Of a stretch of DNA of 39,307 nucleotides, positions 23,854-32,200 are shown one piece after another; position 1 is the first letter of the stretch; every line of letters begins with the position of its first letter. The DNA is from CAZLQF01 sp964561545. GTDB taxonomy: Bacteria; Bacteroidota; Bacteroidia; CAILMK01; CAYYUA01. Both the position numbers and the translations under genes were made by a program. The stretch lies in assembly GCA_964561545.1 (NCBI GenBank), contig CAZLQF010000025.1, positions 1 to 39,307 on the forward strand, written 5' to 3'. The notes below the pieces were generated by a model. The model was given only the letters and a program-made list of their open reading frames with translations, searched no databases and was not told the origin of the DNA.

Positions 23854-25588
23854 ATACGGTTTTATCACGAATTTTCTTTTTAATCAAATCAGATTCCAAA
23901 CCATTGTCAAGCGCTTTTTGCCAATGATTAATCGCTTCTTGCTTTTTTCCCAACTTAAACAAAACATCTCCATAATGATCGAGCAATTCAGGATCATCAG
24001 GACTTTTGTTCAACGCCTTGTTTATATATTTTTTGGCCTCTTGGTAGTTGCCTTTCTTGTATTGGATCCAACCATAGGTATCAAGATAAGCTGCATTTTC
24101 TGACTTTAAAGACAGGGATTTCTGAGACATTTTCTCGGCTTTATCAAGCTTCTCTTCCCTTAGCGCAAGGTTGTAACTGTAATTGTTGAGGATCAAGGGA
24201 TCATTGGGTTTAAGCTCAAGCGCCTTTTCAAAATAGGAGTCCGATTGTTCATATTGCTCTAAATGATCATGAGCATCCGCTAAGTTCAGGTAAAACTGAA
24301 CCTTGCTTTGTTCTCGGCTAATATTCAGATTTAAACCAGATTCAAGCTTAGTTACAGCTTCATGGTAATTTTCAAGGCGAACATTGGCAACCCCATTTAA
24401 AAGATAAAGCGTGGGTTGGTTGGGGAAATAAGTGAGCGCTTCATTGCTTTCTGATTTCATAGCATCAAAATCCTCAAGCTCCCATTCAATGTATAACATC
24501 TGCTCCCACACTTGGTAAACGTCCTTGTCAAGGCTGGTTGCTTGCCGGTATTGCTTTCTTGCTTCTTTTAACTGGTCATCCTGGTAAAGAAAATCGCCAT
24601 ATACGGCATGAGCTTTTGCTTCATCAGGATGCGTTGCTACTAAGACCTCTCCCAAAGCAAAAGCTTCTTCTTTTTTACTTTGCTTAAACCCGCCTGCCAA
24701 ATAGGTCGATAGCAAGGTTTTTACTTTGTCGTCCACATCCAATGTCGGATCTCCAAAGGCCCTTTTCAGATATTCAAATGCTTTCTGGTCATCGCCATTT
24801 CGCTTATGATGCCTTGCCAGGGCAAGTAGTGTTTTACCATCATCAGGTTTGATTTCAAGTATCTTTTCATAAGTTTTCACAGCTTTTTCATTCATATCGT
24901 TGGCCGTATAAATTTTAGCCAACATGCGGTGGTATTCAAGGTTTTGAGGGTTCTTTTCGATGAGCTTTTTAACCTCATTGGCTGCTTGGTCCACCTTGTT
25001 TAACTTGAGGTAGATCCGTTTTTTCTGATTAACAACTTTAGGATTGATGCCTGCCTGCTTTTCTAATTCATCATAAGTATCAATAGCCTTTTGGAGCTCA
25101 TCTTGGTACAGGTGCAAATTGGCAAGCTCATAGTAGGCTTTAGCATCATTCGGGAAAAGGTCAATAATTTGATTGTAAACCTTGATTGCCTCTTCGTAAT
25201 TGTTTTTTTCATCGTAGAGCTCAGCCAATTGTTTTAGGTACCAGATCTTCTCACCATTTAGCTCAACAGCCCGCTTTGAATGCTGCAGTGCCAGGTTATA
25301 TTTTTCTTCTTCTTTATAAATTGCCGCCATTTGGTGGTGGACGATGGGGCTACTTTCAAATATGTCCAGGCTTTCTTTGAAGCTCTTGATAGCCCTTTCA
25401 GGATTGTTTAAATGTTTTTGCTTCATACCCTCAAAAAAATGATGGTTGAATTCCATCTTTTTGGGTTCTTTAAGGGCATTAAAGCTTGCCTGCTCACCAA
25501 TTTGTTTAGTTCCTTCTTGAACTACGCCGCATCCTGCAAGAAAAAAGCCCATCAAAATATTGAATAATGCTATACTAAAATTCTTCAT
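23843..25588 (-). CDS. TPR-repeat lipoprotein
   Basis: The 581-residue protein has a lipoprotein signal ending LAGC (Cys20). Nearly the whole mature chain is helical TPR repeats, about 14 units from residue ~45 to ~575, with typical A-to-Y positions as in AIKVYNQIIDLFPNDAKAYY and AVKTYEKILEIKPDDGKTLL. Such proteins act as scaffolds for protein contacts. It lies upstream of and overlapping the DUF4292 gene. Placement with envelope genes suggests an outer-membrane or periplasmic assembly role, by inference only. Confidence 0.88.
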   Translation of the reverse strand: MKNFSIALFNILMGFFLAGCGVVQEGTKQIGEQASFNALKEPKKMEFNHHFFEGMKQKHLNNPERAIKSFKESLDIFESSPIVHHQMAAIYKEEEKYNLALQHSKRAVELNGEKIWYLKQLAELYDEKNNYEEAIKVYNQIIDLFPNDAKAYYELANLHLYQDELQKAIDTYDELEKQAGINPKVVNQKKRIYLKLNKVDQAANEVKKLIEKNPQNLEYHRMLAKIYTANDMNEKAVKTYEKILEIKPDDGKTLLALARHHKRNGDDQKAFEYLKRAFGDPTLDVDDKVKTLLSTYLAGGFKQSKKEEAFALGEVLVATHPDEAKAHAVYGDFLYQDDQLKEARKQYRQATSLDKDVYQVWEQMLYIEWELEDFDAMKSESNEALTYFPNQPTLYLLNGVANVRLENYHEAVTKLESGLNLNISREQSKVQFYLNLADAHDHLEQYEQSDSYFEKALELKPNDPLILNNYSYNLALREEKLDKAEKMSQKSLSLKSENAAYLDTYGWIQYKKGNYQEAKKYINKALNKSPDDPELLDHYGDVLFKLGKKQEAINHWQKALDNGLESDLIKKKIRDKTVYEE

Positions 25589-25716
25589 ATTATTTGTTTC
25601 AAACTGTTTGCATTAAGCCTAAGTGAAAGTACTCATTTTGCTAAACACAAAAGCGATGGATGTAGTGCATAATTGTTTACGCTGTCTTCTGTATTTGATT
25701 CATTTAATCTTGATGG

Positions 25717-26724
25717 TTAACGCATGATTTTAGTATAATCACCCAAGTTAAGATCATTTTTATCCTTTTGATAATGAACGTGGTTGCCAAGCATTGAATG
25801 GTCCAAATTACTATTCTTAATGGTTGATTGATTCAAAATCAAACTATTGGTAATCACAGAATCCTCAATTTTCGTGCCTTCTCCAATTGACACATAAGGC
25901 CCCACAACTGAACGTTCAATGGATACATCATCACCGATGTAACAAGGTTCGATCACAACTGCGTCTTGATAGTTAACACGTTCGGAGACCAGCTTTTCTT
26001 TTTCCTGTTTGACCTCAAGAATCCTTTTGTTTGTATCCACGGTCACATCTTTATTACCGCAATCCATCCAATCATTCACTTGCCCTACCTTCAGTTTAGA
26101 CCCCTTGTTTTTCATGTTTTCCATAGCATTGGTAAGCTGGTACTCTCCTTTATCCTTGATGTCATTATCAATGAGGTATTGCAGCTCATCTTTCAGGTAC
26201 TTGCCATCTTTAAAATAATAAACACCTATGATGGCAAGGTCAGAAATGTATTCTTCAGGTTTCTCGGCAAAATTGTTGATAGTACCGTCACTTTGCGTTT
26301 CCACAACCCCGAATTGTGAAGGATCGTCAATCTTCTTCACCCATACGATGCCATCTTCATTCGGATCTATTTTAAAACCTGAGGTAAACAGGGTATCAGC
26401 GAAAGCAACTACTAAGTTTCCACTCAAGGATGGAGCGGCACAAAAAATAGCATGGGCCGTTCCAAGCGCTTCATCCTGGTAATAAATGGTCCCTTTGGCA
26501 TTCACTTTTTGAGCGATTTCCTTGAGGTTGTCCTCAGTTTCCTTACCAAAATCCCCAATAACATAAGCCACTTCCTCGATAGGCTCATCGGTCATCTCTG
26601 CAATATCTGTCACCAATCTTTCTACAATAGACGTTCCGGCAATCGGAATTAAAGGTTTTGGTAAAGTCAAAGTGTGGGGGCGCATCCGTTTGCCCTTTCC
26701 TGCCATTGGTACAATGATCTTCAT
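25717..26724 (-). CDS. Sugar-phosphate nucleotidyltransferase with left-handed helix tail
   Basis: The 335-residue enzyme transfers a nucleotide onto a sugar-1-phosphate. The pyrophosphorylase signature is IVPMAGKGKRMRPHTLTLPK at the N-terminus, with IPIAGTSIVERL following, GTAHAIFCA near residue 90 and VVAFADTLF as the metal-site region. Residues ~260-330 have hexapeptide-like repeats (IGDDVSIERSVVGPYVSIGE), as in glucose-1-phosphate or GlmU-like enzymes. The exact nucleotide and sugar are not certain. It may supply activated sugars for surface polysaccharide. It lies 184 bases after dut and 128 before the TPR gene. Confidence 0.87.
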   Translation of the reverse strand: MKIIVPMAGKGKRMRPHTLTLPKPLIPIAGTSIVERLVTDIAEMTDEPIEEVAYVIGDFGKETEDNLKEIAQKVNAKGTIYYQDEALGTAHAIFCAAPSLSGNLVVAFADTLFTSGFKIDPNEDGIVWVKKIDDPSQFGVVETQSDGTINNFAEKPEEYISDLAIIGVYYFKDGKYLKDELQYLIDNDIKDKGEYQLTNAMENMKNKGSKLKVGQVNDWMDCGNKDVTVDTNKRILEVKQEKEKLVSERVNYQDAVVIEPCYIGDDVSIERSVVGPYVSIGEGTKIEDSVITNSLILNQSTIKNSNLDHSMLGNHVHYQKDKNDLNLGDYTKIMR

Positions 26725-26766
26725 AATTTTGAACCGTTTTTTCTGTTATTTATGGATCTATAATTT

Positions 26767-26788
26767 GGATGGTCCTGAAGACCCATCC
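26767..26788 (-). other. Hairpin between dut and the nucleotidyltransferase gene
   Basis: GGATGG (26767-26772) and CCATCC (26783-26788) form a perfect stem around an inner two- or three-base extension with one bulged base. It lies in the 184-base gap of an otherwise tightly packed cluster. No T-run follows, so it could be a processing or partial termination signal, or chance. Confidence 0.3.
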
Positions 26789-26864
26789 TGCAAAATTTTA
26801 GGCGCTAAATTTGAATTTCCTATCGCTGCACCTTTTAATTCTTAAAAGGGAGCAACTTCCTTAC

Positions 26865-26908
26865 ATTATTTTTACCTCCTTCTAACTTCCAAACCCTAAC
26901 CTCCAACC
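26865..26908 (-). repeat. Pyrimidine-rich CTAACTTCC/CCTCCAAC-type tract after dut
   Basis: The plus strand just below the dut stop is a low-complexity run of related short words (CCTCC, CTAACTTCC, CCTAACCTCC, AACCTC). Such tracts recur in noncoding DNA of Bacteroidota, from memory. I see no gene function in it. Confidence 0.4.
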
Positions 26909-27340
26909 TCAATCACCCGTATGCCCATAACCACCATGCCCTCTTTCGGTGTTTGATAATTCTTCTGTTGCTTCCCATTCCACCCTTTCGTGTTTGGCTA
27001 CTACAAGCTGGGCAATCCGTTGGCCATCTTCTACCTCCGTTACCTCATGAGATTTATTAACCAATAACACTTTAACTTCTCCTCGATAATCGGCATCAAT
27101 GGTGCCTGGTGCGTTGAGTACCGTAACACCCTCCTTTTGTGCAAGGCCGCTTCTGGGCCTCACCTGGCCTTCATAACCTGCCGGCAATTCCATGTATATC
27201 CCTGTTGCAATGACGACTCGCTCAAATGGTCTGAGCACAGCATTTTGCTGAATATTGGCCTTCAAATCCATTCCGGCAGAAAACTCGGTAGCATATTGCG
27301 GAAGTTCATGTTTAGATTTGTTGATGACCCTTACCTTCAT
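26909..27340 (-). CDS. dut: Deoxyuridine triphosphatase
   Basis: The 143-residue homotrimeric enzyme turns dUTP into dUMP, keeping uracil out of DNA and feeding dTMP synthesis. All five motifs are visible: AGMDLKAN, RPRSGLAQKEGV, GTIDADYRGEVKVLLVN, DGQRIAQLVV and RGHGGYGHTGD at the C-terminus. Motif V differs slightly from the common RGxGGFGSTG, with Tyr for the stacking Phe and His before Thr. It follows the flippase by 12 bases and is co-transcribed with it. Confidence 0.96.
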   Translation of the reverse strand: MKVRVINKSKHELPQYATEFSAGMDLKANIQQNAVLRPFERVVIATGIYMELPAGYEGQVRPRSGLAQKEGVTVLNAPGTIDADYRGEVKVLLVNKSHEVTEVEDGQRIAQLVVAKHERVEWEATEELSNTERGHGGYGHTGD

Positions 27341-27352
27341 AGCTTGAACCTG

Positions 27353-28876
27353 CTATTTTCCTGAAATTTTTTGCTTTAAATAAGAAGGCAAAGTTAGGAG
27401 AATTTTTGCATTTTCAAGGTAGGCAAAGACAAGCCCATAGGCAGTGATTAACACTGTATTGAATAAAAAACTAAGCCAATTCCAACCCCCTAACCAGTTT
27501 GTTTTGGCATGGTTTGAAAGGAAGTATAAAAAGACAGCCAATACCAAATAAAAAAGAATTCTGCCAATTGAATAGGGGATTTGATAGTATTTGCGGCTCA
27601 GGATGTATGAAACCAATACCATCATTAAATAGCTAAAAAAGGTGGCCCAAGCGGAACCCATGTATCCAAAGATAGGAATCCACCAAATGTTCAACCCAAG
27701 GGTAACCAATGCACCTAATATGGCTATCATGGCCCCCAGATAAGTCTGTTCCGTTAGTTTGTACCAAATGGCCAGGTTGTAATAAATGCCCAGGAAAAGA
27801 TTGGCAAGCAGTAAAACGGGCACCACTTTAAGACCTTCATAATACTGGCTTCCTACAAAATATTTTAAAATGTCAATGTATAAAGTGACCCCTAAAAAGA
27901 TCACGCTTCCTGCAAACACAAAATAGGTCATCACTTTGGCATAAGTTTGCCGAGGATCTTGTTTTTTTGATTCTGAAAAGAAAAAAGGCTCGGCTGCGTA
28001 CCTAAAAGCTTGTACTGATAAAGTCATGAAGATAGAAAGCTTATAACAAGCCCCATACATCCCCAACTGGGCCATATTTTTTTCCGGTCCATAAGGCAAG
28101 AAGTGTTTGAGCAGTACACGATCAATGGTTTCATTGACCATGCCTGCTAACCCAACGATCAATAAAGGAGCAGCATATTTAAGCATGGATTTCCAAATAG
28201 CCCAATCAATGGTTAATCGGATGGCCCTCATCTCACCAGTAAGCATCAATAACGTAACTATGCTGGCTACTAAATTAGCAATAAATACATAACCGACTCC
28301 AATTTCCTGGCTGTACAGCCAATTTATCCATCCCTTCATAAATAAGGGACCATTGTCCAGTAAAAACGGGCATAGGAGCAGAAAAAAAACATTCAGCCCT
28401 ACATTGATCAAAATATTAAGGTTTTTGATGGTTGCAAACCTCCAGGCAGCTTCTTGGTAGCGAAGCCTTGCAAATGGGATCACAGCGATGGTATCAAAAG
28501 CCAGGATAAGCAAAATGTAAACAATGTATTCTGGATGATCCTGGTAATCAAGAAGCGTGGCAATCTCTCCGGAAAAGAACAGCAGAAGGGTTGTAAAAAG
28601 CACCGTGGACCCCACCAAGGAAAAAAAAGCAGTGGAGAAGACCTTTATGGGACTATCGGATTTATTAGAAAATCGAAAAAAGCCGGTTTCCATGCCGTAG
28701 GAATAAACTACCAACAAGAAGGTGACATAAGCGTAAAGCTCAGCTACAACGCCATATTCTTCCGGCTTGAAAATGCGGGTGTGAAGGGGTACCAGCAGGT
28801 AATTCAGGATCCTACCCAGAATGGTAGTAAAGCCGTATACAAGGGTCTGTCCGGCTAATTTTCTTATAGCAGCCAA
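27353..28876 (-). CDS. Polysaccharide flippase (Wzx/MATE-like, oligosaccharide exporter)
   Basis: The 507-residue membrane protein has about 12-14 helices and the features of the lipid-linked oligosaccharide flippase family. The N-terminus LAGQTLVYGFTTILGRILNYLLVPLHTRIF is typical, with PEEYGVVAELYAYVTFLLVV, and a central SMLKYAAPLLIVGLAGMV, with a mid-protein AQLGMYGACYKLSIFMTL. These are consistent with flipping lipid-linked sugar units across the inner membrane. The start codon is TTG at 28876, with a stop four codons upstream. It heads the minus-strand envelope cluster. The sugar carried is unknown. Confidence 0.9.
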   Translation of the reverse strand: MAAIRKLAGQTLVYGFTTILGRILNYLLVPLHTRIFKPEEYGVVAELYAYVTFLLVVYSYGMETGFFRFSNKSDSPIKVFSTAFFSLVGSTVLFTTLLLFFSGEIATLLDYQDHPEYIVYILLILAFDTIAVIPFARLRYQEAAWRFATIKNLNILINVGLNVFFLLLCPFLLDNGPLFMKGWINWLYSQEIGVGYVFIANLVASIVTLLMLTGEMRAIRLTIDWAIWKSMLKYAAPLLIVGLAGMVNETIDRVLLKHFLPYGPEKNMAQLGMYGACYKLSIFMTLSVQAFRYAAEPFFFSESKKQDPRQTYAKVMTYFVFAGSVIFLGVTLYIDILKYFVGSQYYEGLKVVPVLLLANLFLGIYYNLAIWYKLTEQTYLGAMIAILGALVTLGLNIWWIPIFGYMGSAWATFFSYLMMVLVSYILSRKYYQIPYSIGRILFYLVLAVFLYFLSNHAKTNWLGGWNWLSFLFNTVLITAYGLVFAYLENAKILLTLPSYLKQKISGK

Positions 28877-28991
28877 ATCAATGGTCTATTCTATCATGGA
28901 TTGGCAAATATCATGATATTCTTGGCAATTGAATAAAAATAATACTTAACGCAGTGCTGATAAAGAAATTTTTCAAAGGAACTGACTGAAT

Positions 28992-29062
28992 TTGGTAAAA
29001 ACCATTGGGAGGTTGGCAAACAATCCTAATAATTTTACCAACCGCCTATTGCCAACTCCCAA
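28992..29062. repeat. Two interleaved inverted repeats
   Basis: The arms occur in the order A-B-A'-B'. A is TTGGTAAAA (28992-29000) with TTTTACCAA (29033-29041). B is TTGGGAGGTTGGCAA (29005-29019) with TTGCCAACTCCCAA (29049-29062), with one extra G. The words CCAAC and GCCAAC recur, so a simple short repeat with copies in both directions would explain it. Confidence 0.6.
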
Positions 29063-29225
29063 AACGATTTAAAAACGAAGAGAAAATTTTTAATAAGCAG
29101 TATAGAGCCAAAATCCTAAATCACTACAATCATTAAAAAGGAAGCCAAGCAACCTTATAACCTTGATTTTCGTTTATTTAAAACATTTTATCTAAAGCTT
29201 TATTATTTTGAATTCACAAGTCCAT

Positions 29226-29233
29226 TATTTTTG
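29226..29233 (+). promoter_or_regulatory. Candidate -7 element for the PKD gene
   Basis: TATTTTTG matches TAnnTTTG, 26 bases before the ATG. A TTTG at 29207-29210 is only 15 bases upstream, shorter than usual. Confidence 0.4.
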
Positions 29234-29259
29234 CATTGAAGGGAACAAATGATTATTGA

Positions 29260-32200
29260 ATGAAGAAAACAGTAAGCCTTCATATTGCTGCATTGATTGG
29301 TATCCTCATACTCATTGGTGCCAATTCTAATCATGTGCTTGCCCAGCCGGATGCAAGCTTTAGTGTTGATAACAAGGTAGGTTGCCAAGTATCTGTGAAT
29401 TTTACTCCACAAAGTACAGGAACCAATTTAAATCATGATTGGGATTTTGGTAACGGAAATTCATCACAATTTGAAACTCCTGTTGAGAATTATACAATTA
29501 AGGGATCTTATACAGTTGAACATGTTGTAACCAATACCAATACAGGCAATCAAGATACCGTAATCAGACAAAATTTGATTGAGGTTTACGGTGAGCCTAA
29601 TGCCAGCTTCAGTGTTTCCCCCAAGTCTGGCTGCAAGCCATTAAGTGTCAACATTACCAATAATACGACTACAAGCTCTGCGCCAATCAATTCCTGGACC
29701 TGGGATTTTGGCGATGGAACTGTTGATACAACCGAAAATCCTTCTCATACTTATACTTCCTCAGCAAATTACAATATTAGCCTTAGTGTGAAAGATACCA
29801 ATGGTTGCCAAGATGGGGAAACCAGCCCAAACATTGATGTCAGCAATGCACCTACCGCAGATTTTACAGCCCCCAACAAAAAAGCCTGCGAACCTCCAAT
29901 CGATGTTAATTTCACCGATACATCCCAAAATCCAGTTGGAGGAAGCCTAAATTATCTATGGGATTTTGGCGATGGAGGTACTTCAACTCAACAAAATCCA
30001 ACGCATACTTACACCTCAAGTGGTGTATATGAGGTAAGTTTAACGGTAACCGATAGTTCAGGGTGTCCTAATACAAAAACAAAAAGCAATTTTGTGGTGG
30101 TCAGCAAAGCCGAAGCCGACTTTAATTTTATACCAAAGGACGGTTGTGCACCCTTAGAAGTAAATTTTCAAAACACTACCAGCCCGAAATTGCCTACTAC
30201 CAATTATCAATGGGAATTGGGTGATGGCACCATAACTTCTAAGGAAAACCCGGTTCATACCTATACAAGCTCCGGAAATTACAACATTAAACTTAAGGCT
30301 TTTAGTGGTAACAATTGTGTGGATTCCAATTCAACTTCATTAAATGTAGACCCTGAGCCAAATTTTGGTTTTACGTCCAATCAGCCTTTTGCGTGTAAAG
30401 CTCCTGCAACCGTCAATTTTCAAAGTAATGGTTCCAATATAGTGAATTACAACTGGGATTTTGGGAATTCAAAAACTTCTAATTCGGCCAATCCAAGTAA
30501 TCAATACGACCTTCAGGGACAATACAGTGTTAAATTGACCATTGAAGATAACAATGGCTGCATCGACTCTTTAGTTAAAGATAGTTTTGTAAAAATCTCG
30601 CCCCCAAAACCAAGGTTTTCAATTGAGAATAAAGAAGGTTGTGACCCACTTACTTCAACATTTATTGATGGTTCACAATCAGTGGATCCTATTGTGAATT
30701 GGAGCTGGGATTTTGATGATGGCGATACTTCGAACAATCCAAATCCCACCCATACCTATACCGATACGGGTACTTACAAGCCTGAATTAACTATTGAAAC
30801 CAGCCAGGGTTGCAAAAACACCGTAACTGAGGACCAAATAAGGGTTGGAACAAGGCCGAATGCAGAGTTTAACATCCCTAAGAAAAAAGGATGTCTGGAA
30901 GCCATGAACGTTGGATTCCAAAATCTTACCAACCAGAATACACCCCAAGCAGATTCTTTTAAATGGGAATTTGGAGATGGCAGAACCTCCATTAAAGCAA
31001 ACCCAACCCATCAATACGATGCTCCACCTGATACACTTGATGTTACCCTGAGGGCTTTTAACAATGGGTGTCCGGATTCAATTGTTAAACAGGACTCCAT
31101 TATTTTAATTGCTCCCTTTGCTGAATTTTCTTACGAAAAAGCATCCTGCAGACAAGATTCTGTGTATTTTAAGGACCTATCAGTAGACGCTGACAGTCTA
31201 TCATGGGATTTTGGAGATGGAACCATAACAAGTGATACAATGCCTGCCCATGAATATCCAAATCAAGGGCAATATACAGTTGAACTCGAAGCTTTCAATG
31301 ATAAGACCAACTGTTCTCACGTGGAACAAAAAAAGCTTAATGTATACCAGAATTTTAACCCCAATCCCACTAAAACCATATCCCTTAATAGCTGCGCACC
31401 GAGGCAATTTGATGTACTTTACACACCAAATGACTCCGCTAAATTGTTATGGGATTATGGTAATGGATTAATCGACTCTTTCAACAACCAGTTTATCGAC
31501 CGACCCGTTAATAAGCTCATTTCTTATGACACCCCTGGCACCTACACGCCAAAACTACAATTTGAATCAGGTAATGGATGCGTAATTGAAGAAACAGGGC
31601 CACAAATTACTGTTGATGGTACCCGACCCCAATTTGAAGTTAGCCCGGAACTGGGTTGCATCCCGCTAACCGTGGAACTAATTGATTCAACCCAAGCTCC
31701 CATGGCCCCTATTGATAGCATGTATTACACCATGAGTAATGGTGATACCATTAAGACCAACCAAGCAGATACGGTAAAATATACCTATACAAGTCCTGCT
31801 CCCAATCAAAACCAAGGCTACCCAATAAAGCTTCATGTGGTTGACTCTGCAGGATGTACTACTACATCCATTGAACATGTTAAGGCTTCCAAGCCCATAC
31901 CCGAGGTAGCCTATAGTCGGGATTTTTTCTGTGATAGTGTAACCTACAATTTTTTTGCAGCGACTGCAGACTCTAATGGCCTGGACCCAATGTCATCTTA
32001 TTGGGAGTTTGGTCAGAATGAAACATTTAATAAAAACTTGGTCAGCAAAACATTTTCATCTGATCAGAATTTTAACATCAAATTGGTTCTTACCGATGCC
32101 ATTGGATGCAAAGACTCAACAAATTATAACTTTACTTTCGATAAAAAGCTCCCAAAAGCCGGTTTTGTGAGTGACACTTTCCAAGGGGATTGTCCGCCAC

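Larger units (their letters stand above)
28877..29259. other. Intergenic region with interleaved inverted repeats
   Basis: These 383 bases separate the divergent flippase and PKD genes. No gene is visible. The middle holds two interleaved inverted repeats (28992-29062) listed separately, and the right end the PKD promoter. Confidence 0.6.
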
